Source: Marinomonas sp. TW1
GTDB lineage: Bacteria > Pseudomonadota > Gammaproteobacteria > Pseudomonadales > Marinomonadaceae
Length of the DNA stretch: 64,000 nucleotides
Assembly: GCF_001625355.1 (NCBI RefSeq)
Contig: NZ_JSEE01000003.1
Coordinates: 1 to 64,000 of the forward strand
Direction: 5' to 3'
Part shown: positions 25,691-34,703 of the stretch, piece after piece
How positions within the stretch are numbered: position 1 is the first letter of the stretch
Layout: each line of letters opens with the position of its first letter
Notes under the pieces: model-generated
Databases searched by the model: none
What the model saw: only the letters and a program-made list of their open reading frames with translations
What the model was told of the DNA's origin: nothing
Program-made: the position numbers and the translations under genes

Positions 25691-26968
25691 ATGAGTCAAA
25701 AAATGTTTTCTGAGCAGGTCACGGTTTGTGAGCAGTGTGATCAGGTGAATCCCATGCCTGATTTGCAAAGTGGTGAGCGTCTACGCTGTACTCATTGTGA
25801 TCATATTCTGGTCAGTGTTCATTCTTATGCCCCTCGGCGTATTTTGTCTTTTGGCTTGTCCTGCGTATTGATGTTGCTGTTAGCCATCAGTTTCCCCTTT
25901 TTGAGTTTTGCGACAAATGGGGTTGAAAGAAGTGTGACGCTGATTGATACCCTGACGGTTTTATTAGGACAAGGTTATTTGATTTTGGGGGCCGTGATCA
26001 GTTTGGCGCTGTTTGTTTTTCCCTTGGTGTATTTGAGCTCTATCTTGTTTTTGGTATTAAGCTTCCGTCATTCCAATGTGTTCAATAAAGCGCAGCGTTA
26101 CTGTGTAAGATGGTTATTGGTGGTGCAGCCTTGGTTGATGGTGGATGTGTTTTTAGTTGGTATTCTTGTGGCCTTGGTAAAGGTTAACAGCTTGGCGGAC
26201 ATTGAGTTAGGGCTGTCGTTTTGGGCTTTTTGTGGTTACGTGTTGTTGTTATTAAAAACTGTTTCCTTAGTCGATAAACGTTGGTTGTGGCATCAAGTGG
26301 CTGGCGCCGCGATGAATCCTACTGTTGATATGGGCAATGCGCAGTCACAAGGGCTGATTGGTTGTCACTTTTGTGGGGCTGTCTTGTCCGATGATCATCA
26401 GCATTGTCAACGCTGTGGACATTCAATTTATACTCGGCGACCACGTAGCTTATCCACTACGTTGGCGTTGTTGATTGCAGCCTTGGTTATGTATATTCCC
26501 GCTAACGTGTTTCCGATCATGCAAACTACGTTTCTCGGTAACACGGAACCTTCCACCATTATGGGGGGCGTATTTCTGCTTTGGTCACTGGAATCCTATC
26601 CTGTTGCATTGGTGATTTTTGTGGCCAGTGTGGTCATTCCATTGGCGAAAATAGCGGCGTTATTTTGGTTAATTTGGCAATGCTATTTTCCTAGTCGCCA
26701 TCTGACCAAACAGAAAATGAAACTGTATAGATTGACAGAATTGGTTGGTCGCTGGTCCATGATCGATGTGTTTGTGGTAGCGGTGTTAACCAGCATGGTA
26801 CAAATGGGGAATCTAATGGCCATTTACCCAGGCCCAGCGGTATTGTCTTTTACTTCTGTGATCATACTAACCATGTTAGCCGCCATGTCGTTTGACCCAA
26901 GATTACTTTGGGACAGAGACCGGTATGAAAATGATGTATATAACAAGGGAGCAAAGCGTGAGCGATGA
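25691..26968 (+). CDS. pqiA: Paraquat-inducible protein A (PqiA/LetA family)
   Basis: A 425-residue inner-membrane protein with two repeats, each made of a four-cysteine zinc-ribbon-like knuckle and about four helices. The first has CEQCDQ...CTHCDH, the second CHFCGA...CQRCGH. PqiA/LetA proteins are the membrane partners of MCE lipid-transport proteins. The start is taken at ATG 25691, since the longer frame begins with a TTG and has no ribosome binding site. It overlaps the MCE gene by 11 bases, so the operon is translationally coupled. Confidence 0.9.
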   Translation: MSQKMFSEQVTVCEQCDQVNPMPDLQSGERLRCTHCDHILVSVHSYAPRRILSFGLSCVLMLLLAISFPFLSFATNGVERSVTLIDTLTVLLGQGYLILGAVISLALFVFPLVYLSSILFLVLSFRHSNVFNKAQRYCVRWLLVVQPWLMVDVFLVGILVALVKVNSLADIELGLSFWAFCGYVLLLLKTVSLVDKRWLWHQVAGAAMNPTVDMGNAQSQGLIGCHFCGAVLSDDHQHCQRCGHSIYTRRPRSLSTTLALLIAALVMYIPANVFPIMQTTFLGNTEPSTIMGGVFLLWSLESYPVALVIFVASVVIPLAKIAALFWLIWQCYFPSRHLTKQKMKLYRLTELVGRWSMIDVFVVAVLTSMVQMGNLMAIYPGPAVLSFTSVIILTMLAAMSFDPRLLWDRDRYENDVYNKGAKRER

Positions 26969-28604
26969 TCTGAATCCAGTCGAGAATATGCGCAAGGTAC
27001 GTTTTAATTCAATTTGGCTGGTGCCACTGATTGCTTTGATGGTGGCCGCTTGGATGTTGTATCAAAATTGGTCTAGTCAGGGGCCTTTGATTACCTTGGT
27101 GGCTGCCAACGCAGACGGTTTAGAAGTCGGTAAAACCAAGCTCAAATCCCGTAACGTGGATGTGGGTAGGGTGATTGATATCCGTTTAAGTGATGACTAT
27201 GAAAATGCCGTGATTCAGGTTCGAATGAACCAAGATACGGATCAAATGCTTAAGCAAGATGCGCAGTTTTGGGTAGTAAAACCACGCATAGGTAAAGAAG
27301 GGGTGAGTGGTTTAGGTACCTTGTTGTCCGGAGCTTATATAGACATGACACCGGGGGAAAAAGGACAAATTCAAACTCGTTTTACGATTTTAGATCAGCC
27401 GCCTTTGGCCACGGAAAATGAGGGCATTCGAGTGAACTTGGTGAGTCTAAAAGGGGCCTCTCTCGATGTTGGTGCACCAGTGCATTTTCGTGGTTATGAA
27501 GTCGGCTACATCGAGAAGGTGGACTTTGATGCCAAGCGAAAAGCCATCACTTATCAATTGGTCATTCGCTCGCCTTATGACGCTTTGGTGAACTCAGCGG
27601 TGCAATTTTGGGTAACCCCAGGTGTGTCGTTTAAGAGTTCCGCCAGTGGCTTCGAGTTTAGTTTAGATTCCTTGGAAACCTTCCTCTCGGGAGGGATTTC
27701 TTTTGCTTTGCCAGATGGCAGGCCCGCAGGTGATGCCGTAGCCGATCAGTCTGAATTTCAATTGTTTGACTCGAAAGAAAGTGCTGATAATCAAGTTTAC
27801 GATGAGTTCATAGAATATGTGTTTTTGTTTGATGCGAATCTGAGTGGCTTATATCCTGGCGCTGCCGTTGAGTTTCGAGGGGTTCGCATTGGTACTGTTA
27901 TGGAAGTGCCTTTTAGTGGTATTTCCATGACGTCCTTATCTAAGTTGGATACACCTGTCATACCAGTGTTGGCTCGCATTGAGCCGCAGCGCTTAAATAC
28001 CCCTGATATGCCCGATGTGATGTCATTGTCCCAATGGGACGCTATGTTAGACGATCGTATGGACAAAGGGTTACGGGCGTCTCTGGTGATTGGGAATTAT
28101 TTGAATGCCGCCAAGGTCATTAGTTTGGACTTTATGGACACCCCTTCGCCGATCCGCTGGCGGGAATTTGAGGGCTATGATGTGTTCCCTACGGCCCCCA
28201 ATTCACTTGCTAACATCGAGTCTAAAATCAGCTTGATGCTCGACAACCTAGCGCAAGTCCCCTTGCAGAAAACCTTTAAGCAATTGGGGCATACTATGTC
28301 GGAAGTGGATACGACGTTACAACGTTTACAACAAGTCAGTGACAGTGTCAGAAAATTGATGGATCAGTCGGAGACGCAACAAATCCCTGGTGATTTATCC
28401 GCTGCCATTCGAACCTTGAATCAAACGTTGGAAACCTATCAAGCCGATGGTTTGATCGGACAGCCATTACGTCAGAATTTGGTGTCATTAGACAGGGCCT
28501 TAAATGAGTTGCAACCTTTATTAAGGCAATTGAGAGAAAATCCGAATCGACTGATTTTTGATAGTAAACCCAAAGTAGAAATACAGCCCAGAGCGGCGAA
28601 ATAA
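26958..28604 (+). CDS. pqiB: MCE-domain lipid-transport protein PqiB
   Basis: A 548-residue protein anchored by one N-terminal helix (SIWLVPLIALMVAAWML). Three MCE domains follow at about 42-130, 158-245 and 285-385, each with a GLxxGxxVxxRGxxVGxV-like start (GLEVGKTKLKSRNVDVG, GASLDVGAPVHFRGYEVG and LYPGAAVEFRGVRIG). A C-terminal helical region (450-548) could form the needle. Three MCE copies point to PqiB rather than seven-copy LetB. The GTG at 26958 has AAGGGAG six bases ahead. It should bridge the periplasm for phospholipid traffic. Confidence 0.92.
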   Translation: MSDDLNPVENMRKVRFNSIWLVPLIALMVAAWMLYQNWSSQGPLITLVAANADGLEVGKTKLKSRNVDVGRVIDIRLSDDYENAVIQVRMNQDTDQMLKQDAQFWVVKPRIGKEGVSGLGTLLSGAYIDMTPGEKGQIQTRFTILDQPPLATENEGIRVNLVSLKGASLDVGAPVHFRGYEVGYIEKVDFDAKRKAITYQLVIRSPYDALVNSAVQFWVTPGVSFKSSASGFEFSLDSLETFLSGGISFALPDGRPAGDAVADQSEFQLFDSKESADNQVYDEFIEYVFLFDANLSGLYPGAAVEFRGVRIGTVMEVPFSGISMTSLSKLDTPVIPVLARIEPQRLNTPDMPDVMSLSQWDAMLDDRMDKGLRASLVIGNYLNAAKVISLDFMDTPSPIRWREFEGYDVFPTAPNSLANIESKISLMLDNLAQVPLQKTFKQLGHTMSEVDTTLQRLQQVSDSVRKLMDQSETQQIPGDLSAAIRTLNQTLETYQADGLIGQPLRQNLVSLDRALNELQPLLRQLRENPNRLIFDSKPKVEIQPRAAK

Positions 28605-29218
28605 TGAAAAGGTTAAAGCTGTTTATGTTAGTAAGAATGATGGTCTTGGGTTTGATTACGGCAGTATTGGTGGGGTGTGCGAGTTCGACACCCCCCAGCT
28701 ATGAATACCTTTTAGTCGACAGTTCAAGCGACGAAGTAAACGTCATAGCAACGGCACCAATGCAGATCCAAATGATGCCGGTCGAGGTCGCAAATTATTT
28801 GTCTGGTAACGAGATCGTATTGGTATCAAAGACGGGTGGGGTGCATCGTTCGCAAAGTCATTTGTGGGCGGAAGCTTTAGCACCACAATTAACCCGATTA
28901 ACTCAACAGCGTCTGGAGAAGACTCTGAATAACATTTCCTGGTACTCCAGACAGCGTTTACCAAGTTATGCCATTGCCCAACTAAACATCGAGGTGGATC
29001 GTTTCTATGCGGATCTGCAGGGCGGAGTGAACATTACGGGGCGCTGGCAATTGATTTCTGCGGAAGGAGAAATACTGAATACTCAGGTGTTTGATGTGAC
29101 CGATTATCTTCGTTCTGACGGCTATGCCACCTTAACTCAAACGCTGGCCAGTAACTGGATTAATCAGGTAGTGGACCCCATGGCAAAACAGATTGCCGAA
29201 GAGTTAAATACGCCATAA
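28604..29218 (+). CDS. pqiC: PqiC outer-membrane lipoprotein
   Basis: A 204-residue lipoprotein with signal peptide and lipobox VLVGC, so C25 would be acylated. The mature domain (QIQMMPVEVANYLSGNEIV, WAEALAPQLTRLTQQRLE) is the PqiC/DUF330 fold that anchors the PqiB needle at the outer membrane. The ATG overlaps the pqiB stop by one base. The intact A-B-C order supports the assignment. In E. coli the operon is under SoxRS control; no SoxS site was sought here. Confidence 0.9.
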   Translation: MKRLKLFMLVRMMVLGLITAVLVGCASSTPPSYEYLLVDSSSDEVNVIATAPMQIQMMPVEVANYLSGNEIVLVSKTGGVHRSQSHLWAEALAPQLTRLTQQRLEKTLNNISWYSRQRLPSYAIAQLNIEVDRFYADLQGGVNITGRWQLISAEGEILNTQVFDVTDYLRSDGYATLTQTLASNWINQVVDPMAKQIAEELNTP

Positions 29219-29229
29219 CAGCATAAAAG

Positions 29230-29260
29230 AGTAGGCTAAAAGCACGTGATTTAGCCTACT
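29230..29260. terminator. Bidirectional terminator between pqiC and homocysteine methyltransferase
   Basis: AGTAGGCTAAA and TTTAGCCTACT form a perfect 11-bp stem with a nine-base loop between convergent genes. T/A-rich flanks on both sides fit use in either direction. Confidence 0.75.
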
Positions 29261-29269
29261 TTACTGAAA

Positions 29270-30187
29270 TTAAGATGTGTGATTTTGAGTGTATTCTTTA
29301 ATGGCAAGAATGTGTTCAGGCCCAATACCGCAACAACCGCCGATCAAACTGGCGCCTTTGCTTTGCCACTGTTGAACCCAAGTTAGGTAGGCTGGTGGTG
29401 TAAGGTCTTCACGCAACTCATCTAAGCCATCATTCGCCGTAGCATCTTTGGGTGTGGGGGGGAAGGCGTTGGCATAAGCGCCGATCTTGATGTTATTTTC
29501 GCCCATTTCACTCAATAGCCTTTGCGTTAATTCAATGGCTTCACCAATGATTTCCGGTTGGCTGCAATTAAACAAAATGGCATCAATTCCCCGTTTTTGC
29601 ATGGCTTTCACGGCGTCGACGACGGTTTCGCCAGAACGCAGTAAGGGTTCTGCGGTTTGTTCAGAATCTTCTAGTGTAAAAGATACCCAAATTGGCTTTT
29701 GAGCCGTGTCGATTTGTTCGATTAAAGTGATGACACGGTTGGATTCGTCAATGACACATTGGGTTTCTAGTAGCCATAGGTCGGCGAATGGGGCCAGCTC
29801 TTCGATAATCGGTGTGGCGATGTCAGTGACGCGATCGGCTTGGTACAGGTCGGCACGGTAAGAGCCAAATAAAGGTGCCACAGAAGCGGCTACTTGTACT
29901 TCATGGTCTGCTTCATCGGCAGCGTCACGGGCAAGTTTGCCAGACAAGTGAGTCAGTTCACGGACACGTTGCTGAAACACGTCTTCACCTATGTGAAAAG
30001 GCACAAGAGAATAACTGTTCGTGGTGATAACCTGAGAACCGCTATTAATAAAAGATTGGTGTACCGTCTTGACGGTTTCGGGGGCTTCCATTAATGCGAG
30101 GGCAGACCATTCTGGCTGTTTAAAGGGGGCGCCAAGACGCGCAAGTTCACGGCCCATGCCACCATCTAGAATGGTAATGTCGGTCAT
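29270..30187 (-). CDS. Homocysteine S-methyltransferase family protein
   Basis: A 305-residue zinc-dependent methyltransferase. The zinc ligands are C208 in LFNCSQP and C285-C286 in IGGCCGIGP. The N terminus ILDGGMGREL is the conserved substrate-binding start. It lacks the cobalamin and folate domains of MetH, so the methyl donor is probably S-methylmethionine or S-adenosylmethionine (MmuM-like), with homocysteine as acceptor. It stands alone on the minus strand. An exact donor cannot be read from sequence. Confidence 0.88.
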   Translation of the reverse strand: MTDITILDGGMGRELARLGAPFKQPEWSALALMEAPETVKTVHQSFINSGSQVITTNSYSLVPFHIGEDVFQQRVRELTHLSGKLARDAADEADHEVQVAASVAPLFGSYRADLYQADRVTDIATPIIEELAPFADLWLLETQCVIDESNRVITLIEQIDTAQKPIWVSFTLEDSEQTAEPLLRSGETVVDAVKAMQKRGIDAILFNCSQPEIIGEAIELTQRLLSEMGENNIKIGAYANAFPPTPKDATANDGLDELREDLTPPAYLTWVQQWQSKGASLIGGCCGIGPEHILAIKEYTQNHTS

Positions 30188-30348
30188 AAATAATCCTAGT
30201 CTGAAGTTGTGTATGTGGCGATTTTAGACCGATTTTCTAACTTATCAATAGTTAATCTGTGATGAAATCGTGATAAGAAAAGGTTCCTTGTAATTGTTTT
30301 GAAATTAAAATTTAATAAAGAGCCAAAGGCGTTTTGAAGGAAGATAAA

Positions 30349-30996
30349 ATGTTACCGATCTGGAAAGGACTTGGTTGGCTTGCTCCGGTCATTTTTATTG
30401 CCGCCTTTGTGGATGTTCAAATGCTGGTGGATGGCGTGATGGGGGAGGATTTTTACCAACAAAATCGCTGGGTAAAACTCTTTTCTGTGGCGGCGGTTGC
30501 TTTGCTCGTCGCTGCCATTGGTTTGTGGCTTAATGTGCGCGATCGAATATGGCGAGTCCATTCGGAAACCGGTAAGAAAACACGCCCCTCAGCTCATACC
30601 TTTCTGTTTCTTCCAATTGAAGTCTGGGCGGTTATCGTGCCTTGTGTGTTTTTAGCGAACGATTATGTTCAGCAAGAACAAGCAAGCAAGACATTAGCGT
30701 ATCTTGAAACACCGCGAGCGAATGACATTTACTCAGTCGACTTTTCGAAAATTTTCCAGAATGAAGATCCGATATACAAGTACGGCACCATGATGGTTGT
30801 TACCGTAGAAAACAATCAGGTGCTTCTCAAAAGTAGCTCTCATGCTTACGATGGCAAGCGAGGCGTGCGCAAAGATTTGAAACAGGGGACGGCCGCAGAC
30901 GCGTCTTACTACAATAACCAAGTCATTCAAATGAGTATTCGAGAGTTACTCGGTCATTATAAAGACGGCACCTTGTTTGCTGTTTATCGAGAGTGA
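30349..30996 (+). CDS. Hypothetical membrane protein (215 aa)
   Basis: Function not recognised. The first 125 residues hold three hydrophobic helices (GWLAPVIFIAAFVDVQML, VKLFSVAAVALLVAAIGLWL and FLFLPIEVWAVIVPCVFLAN). The remaining 100 residues are soluble, probably periplasmic or cytoplasmic, starting at DYVQQEQASKTLAYLETP, and look like a small strand-rich domain (YGTMMVVTVENNQVLLKSS). ATG 30349 follows GAAGGAAG; an upstream TTG is less likely. It is a single gene flanked by the divergent methyltransferase and a tandem repeat. Confidence 0.6.
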   Translation: MLPIWKGLGWLAPVIFIAAFVDVQMLVDGVMGEDFYQQNRWVKLFSVAAVALLVAAIGLWLNVRDRIWRVHSETGKKTRPSAHTFLFLPIEVWAVIVPCVFLANDYVQQEQASKTLAYLETPRANDIYSVDFSKIFQNEDPIYKYGTMMVVTVENNQVLLKSSSHAYDGKRGVRKDLKQGTAADASYYNNQVIQMSIRELLGHYKDGTLFAVYRE

Positions 30997-31018
30997 TGAT
31001 GGCGTCGAAAGCGTCGTC

Positions 31019-31085
31019 AACCATACCGTTTCAAACCATGCCGTTTTCAAACCATGCCGTTTTCAAACCATGCCGTTTTCAAACA
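31019..31085. repeat. Tandem repeat, about four copies of a 16-base unit
   Basis: CCGTTTTCAAACCATG is repeated head to tail just over four times. The first copy lacks one T; the last is cut after CCGTTTTCAAAC. It lies in the gap between a hypothetical gene and a convergent hydrolase gene. Short unit length and lack of spacers rule out a CRISPR array. Copy number is likely variable by slippage. Confidence 0.85.
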
Positions 31086-31128
31086 AGGTCAATCCGCCAA
31101 TAAGATGAATCCGTACACAAGAACCATG

Positions 31129-31983
31129 TTAGAGCGAAGGGGACTGAGCTGCTAGAAAGCGTTTCATGCTTTCCATGACATTCGCAGGGTTGGTCATGTG
31201 TAGGCAGTGTCCCTTACTTTCTATGATGTCTAATTGGTTATTGGGGATTTCGTTTGCCATGAAGTTTGCGACGTTTAAGTTCACCAATAAATCGTCTGAA
31301 CACTGTAAAATTAAGCTGGGGCGATTGATGTGTTTTAACAGGTGGCGGTTGTCAGAGTAAAAACAGGCTTTGGCGAAGGGTAAAGAGAAGGTCACATCCG
31401 TTGCACAGAAACTGTTTAGAAGCTCCCAAACCATCGATTCTTGATCATCTGCTTGAGAGGCTTCATCCGGTAACTCACTGCCCATAACGACCGGGGCGAG
31501 ATATTGTCCCCAACCGAGATAATCTTGACTCATTAGGCCAATCAAGCCTTCTAGGTCTTGCATATCAAAACCGCCTGAATAGCTGTCATCTATATTGATA
31601 AAGCAGGGGGATGGACACACCATGATGTGATGAGAAATCAGATCGGGCCGTTGTTGATTAAGAATCCAACCAATGGTCGCACTGATGGAGTGGCCAACAA
31701 AGATGCAGTCTTGAAGGTCAAACGCATCGCAAATTTCAATGATGTCCTGAGCATAACCATCTAAGCAGTGGTAACGATCTGCTTGGTACGCTCGACAGTC
31801 AGATGAACCACAACCAACATAATCAAATAACACAATTTTGTAGTGTGGCGTTAATTGAGGGAGAAGAAAGCGCCACATGGTTTGATTACAGCCAAAGCCG
31901 TGAGCCATTATCATGGTCTTTTGGCCTTCCCCCAGAATTTTAACGTTATTGCGTTTACTTATTTCGGTTTGATCAAGAATCAT
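31129..31983 (-). CDS. RsbQ/KAI2-like alpha/beta hydrolase
   Basis: A 284-residue alpha/beta hydrolase of the RsbQ/D14/KAI2 type. RNNVKILGEG then MAHGFGCNQTMW at the oxyanion loop, S99 in FVGHSIS, D230 in LQCSDD and H259 in SKGHCLHM give an intact triad. In Bacillus RsbQ partners the PAS-phosphatase RsbP in energy-stress signalling, and plant relatives sense butenolides; no PAS or phosphatase gene is adjacent here. I start at ATG 31983, which matches RsbQ proteins; an in-frame GTG at 32001 would add six residues. Confidence 0.82.
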   Translation of the reverse strand: MILDQTEISKRNNVKILGEGQKTMIMAHGFGCNQTMWRFLLPQLTPHYKIVLFDYVGCGSSDCRAYQADRYHCLDGYAQDIIEICDAFDLQDCIFVGHSISATIGWILNQQRPDLISHHIMVCPSPCFINIDDSYSGGFDMQDLEGLIGLMSQDYLGWGQYLAPVVMGSELPDEASQADDQESMVWELLNSFCATDVTFSLPFAKACFYSDNRHLLKHINRPSLILQCSDDLLVNLNVANFMANEIPNNQLDIIESKGHCLHMTNPANVMESMKRFLAAQSPSL

Positions 31984-32116
31984 CTTATGGTTACCCGACA
32001 CAGCGTAAGATCCTTCTTAGTCATAAATGGTTGTCGTTTGAATAGAATCCTAATATAGCGTCAATCTAATACACTTAACCAGTCGAATCAGTGACTTATT
32101 GCTTATTTAGGGTAAT

Positions 32117-32140
32117 AAAAAAGACCTTGCGGTCTTTTTT
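32117..32140 (-). terminator. Rho-independent terminator of the antiporter gene
   Basis: AAAAAAGACC and GGTCTTTTTT form a perfect stem around TTGC. It lies just after the end of the minus-strand antiporter gene, with a T-run on either strand. Confidence 0.85.
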
Positions 32141-32167
32141 ATTTGAGCTTGTTTCTTGGAGCATTAG

Positions 32168-33457
32168 TTAGTTGTCGGTTTTATGTTGTGCCGCTTCAAT
32201 GCTTCTTTGAATCAAAGGTGAAATGGTTAGACCTTGTACTATGATGGAGAAAATGACCACCACGTAGGTGATGATGACGATTAAGTCATGTAGATCAAAC
32301 CCTTCAATCATAATCTCTTCGGAAGGGATCGCCGCCGCCATGGCTAAGGCAAGGCCACCTCGAAGTCCGCCCCAAGTTAGAATTTTAACTGAGTGCTTAT
32401 CGTAATGACGGAAGCGCTTGAAGACTAAATAAGGGCTGCCCACACTGATAAAACGCGCGAATAACACCACAGGGATCATGACTAAACCAAGCCCAATCAC
32501 TTCCCACGAGAACGGCATGGTGACAATGAGCATGCCGATAATAAGGAACAGTAAGGCGTTTAAAAAGCTGTCTGTCGCGTGCCAAAAATCTTTCACATAG
32601 CGAGTGCCGTCTGGGCCTCGACGTTTTATGGCTTTTTGACGAGTAATGTTACCCAACAAAATACCGCTGGTGACCATTGCCAACGCACCGGATATTTCCC
32701 AAATGTTTGCTAAGGCAAAGCCAGCGGATGGAATGGTTAAGGTGACCAGCAAGCGAATATTAATGTCTTTGCAATTAATGATGACAAAATGGCCAACGAC
32801 CGCAATGGCCAAGCCAAATACAATGCCGCCAATGGCATCCACTAGAAAGAGCTCTGCCACATCTGCAAAATGCGCTTCCGTTCCATAAAAGGCAATCGAA
32901 AAAATGGTGGTGAAGATGACCAAACCCACCCCATCATTAAACAGTGATTCCCCTTCGACCTGAATGGAAATACCTTGTGGCGCACTCATTTGCTTGATGA
33001 TGGCGAGTACTGCAATCGGGTCCGTTGGGCTGATGAGTGCGCCGAACAACAAGCAATAAATCAGCGGAACGGGGAAGCCTAATAGGCCAAAAATATAGAA
33101 GCTTAAGTAACCCACAATCAAGGTGGAAACCAAGGTGGAAAAGAGGACCAGAATGGTAATTTCCCAGCGTTGTTTGCGCAGCGCCGTTAGGTCAATTTCC
33201 AATGCCCCCGCAAAAAGAAGGAAACCTAACATGCCTTTGAGAAGCAGCTGATTAAAATCTATTCCCGCCACCACTTGGGTAATGAACAAGGCGGTTTGGT
33301 CGCCAAGCATTTTTACCGCTAGGATCAAAAGTAGTGAAATAACCACTGAGCCTGTGGTGATGGCAATGGTGGTTTGCATTTTTAAGACATATTGGTTCGT
33401 AAAAGCGATAAAAACCGCTAAAGCCGAAAGAAAACAAATGAGATACCAAGCGTTCAT
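32168..33457 (-). CDS. CPA1-family Na+/H+ antiporter (NhaP-like)
   Basis: A 429-residue inner-membrane protein with about twelve helices. GALISPTDPIAVLAI and EGESLFNDGVGLVIF, carrying the conserved D and ND, are the ion-binding motifs of CPA1 antiporters. TWGGLRGGLALAMAA near the C terminus is also diagnostic. It should exchange cytosolic Na+ (or K+) for protons in pH and salt homeostasis, which suits a marine bacterium. No cytosolic TrkA-type domain is attached. Transcribed alone and ended by a strong terminator. Confidence 0.92.
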   Translation of the reverse strand: MNAWYLICFLSALAVFIAFTNQYVLKMQTTIAITTGSVVISLLLILAVKMLGDQTALFITQVVAGIDFNQLLLKGMLGFLLFAGALEIDLTALRKQRWEITILVLFSTLVSTLIVGYLSFYIFGLLGFPVPLIYCLLFGALISPTDPIAVLAIIKQMSAPQGISIQVEGESLFNDGVGLVIFTTIFSIAFYGTEAHFADVAELFLVDAIGGIVFGLAIAVVGHFVIINCKDINIRLLVTLTIPSAGFALANIWEISGALAMVTSGILLGNITRQKAIKRRGPDGTRYVKDFWHATDSFLNALLFLIIGMLIVTMPFSWEVIGLGLVMIPVVLFARFISVGSPYLVFKRFRHYDKHSVKILTWGGLRGGLALAMAAAIPSEEIMIEGFDLHDLIVIITYVVVIFSIIVQGLTISPLIQRSIEAAQHKTDN

Positions 33458-33678
33458 TTGAGAACCTTATTTTTATCAATAGTTTTGAAGACAAGAATAG
33501 ACGCATAGAGGAATGCTAGGCTGGTTATGTTAGCCCTTGGGATCAGTCGTGTCACGAAAATCACGGCGTAAAACTGATCTTAATCTAATTAAGTGCGGAT
33601 TAAGGCAAAAATGTAGTAATTTACTTTCAAAACTTAACCAAATGGTTGGTTATAGGTGAAGCGAAATCATAAGCTCTG

Positions 33679-33684
33679 TATAAT
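33679..33684 (+). promoter_or_regulatory. Candidate -10 element for the oxaloacetate decarboxylase gene
   Basis: A perfect TATAAT lies 45 bases before the ATG at 33729. A matching -35 is not clear. An AACCAAATGGTTGGTT partial dyad lies about 30 bases upstream of it and could be an operator. Confidence 0.35.
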
Positions 33685-33728
33685 GCAGCGCAATATCACT
33701 TTGTGACCGTTTTTAGGAGTAACTCTCA

Positions 33729-34592
33729 ATGGCAACACCTTCGCAGCATGATTTGCGTAATGATTTTCGTAAGCTACTACAAAGTGGCAAATGTTATTAC
33801 ACAGCTTCCACTTTTGACCCTATGTCCGCGCGCATCGCGGAAGACTTAGGTTTTGAAGTGGGCATCTTAGGTGGTTCGGTTGCCTCGCTACAAGTATTAG
33901 CCGCACCGGATTTTGCTTTGATTACGTTGAGTGAGTTTACTGAGCAAGCAACACGTATTGGTCGTGTGGCACGTCTGCCTATTATTGCGGATGCTGACCA
34001 TGGTTATGGTAATGCATTAAACGTGATTCGTACGATTGTTGAGTTAGAGCGTGCTGGTGTGGCGGCGTTGACCATTGAAGATACCTTATTGCCTGCGAAA
34101 TACGGCCATAAATCAACGGATTTGATTCCAGTCGAAGAAGCCGTGGGCAAATTGAAAGCGGCATTAGATGCTCGAATAGACCCTGCTATGAGCATCATTG
34201 CACGTACCAATGCCGGTCAGTTAACCACAGAACAAACCATTGAGCGCGTGAAAGCGTATCAAGCAGTGGGTGTGGACGGCATCTGTATGGTGGGTATTCG
34301 TGACTTTGCTCACCTAGAAGAGATTACTCAGCATATTGATATTCCTGTCATGCTGGTGGCTTACGGAAACCCTGAATTGGCAGACAGAGATCGTCTTGCG
34401 GCCAATGGGGTACGCATTGTGGTAAATGGACACGCTGCCTATTTCGCTGCGATCAAGGCCACTTATGACTGTCTTCGTGAGCAACGTGGTATTGCGGAAG
34501 GTAAATTGAATGCTTCTGAACTTTCCACTCGTTACTCAACATTGGACGAAAACCGCGTTTGGGCCAACAAATACATGGACGTTCAAGAGTAA
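33729..34592 (+). CDS. Oxaloacetate decarboxylase, isocitrate lyase/PEP mutase superfamily
   Basis: A 287-residue TIM-barrel enzyme. The metal site motif [12 protein letters not shown] (D88, D90) and [23 protein letters not shown] and [16 protein letters not shown] agree with the PA4872-type oxaloacetate decarboxylases rather than with isocitrate lyase, whose KKCGH loop is absent. The reaction is Mg2+-dependent conversion of oxaloacetate to pyruvate and CO2. It is a single gene with a strong terminator, facing the dapA gene convergently. Pyruvate supply to DapA is a tempting link, but nothing but position supports it. Confidence 0.88.
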   Translation: MATPSQHDLRNDFRKLLQSGKCYYTASTFDPMSARIAEDLGFEVGILGGSVASLQVLAAPDFALITLSEFTEQATRIGRVARLPIIADADHGYGNALNVIRTIVELERAGVAALTIEDTLLPAKYGHKSTDLIPVEEAVGKLKAALDARIDPAMSIIARTNAGQLTTEQTIERVKAYQAVGVDGICMVGIRDFAHLEEITQHIDIPVMLVAYGNPELADRDRLAANGVRIVVNGHAAYFAAIKATYDCLREQRGIAEGKLNASELSTRYSTLDENRVWANKYMDVQE

Positions 34593-34637
34593 TCGACCTG
34601 CCGTTCGTCGGAACGGTTAACGACTCTGAGATATGAG

Positions 34638-34664
34638 AAAGCCTGCAAATTTGCAGGCTTTTGC
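34638..34664. terminator. Bidirectional terminator
   Basis: AAAGCCTGCAAA and TTTGCAGGCTTT form a perfect palindromic stem between two convergent genes, with T on one side and A on the other. Confidence 0.85.
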
Positions 34665-34703
34665 GTTTCTGGTCGCTTAGTTCATTGAGCGTACTTGGCG
34701 AGC

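Noticed and set aside
31019-31085. Possible CRISPR array
   Set aside because: Units of 16 bases are contiguous with no spacers and no cas genes are near.
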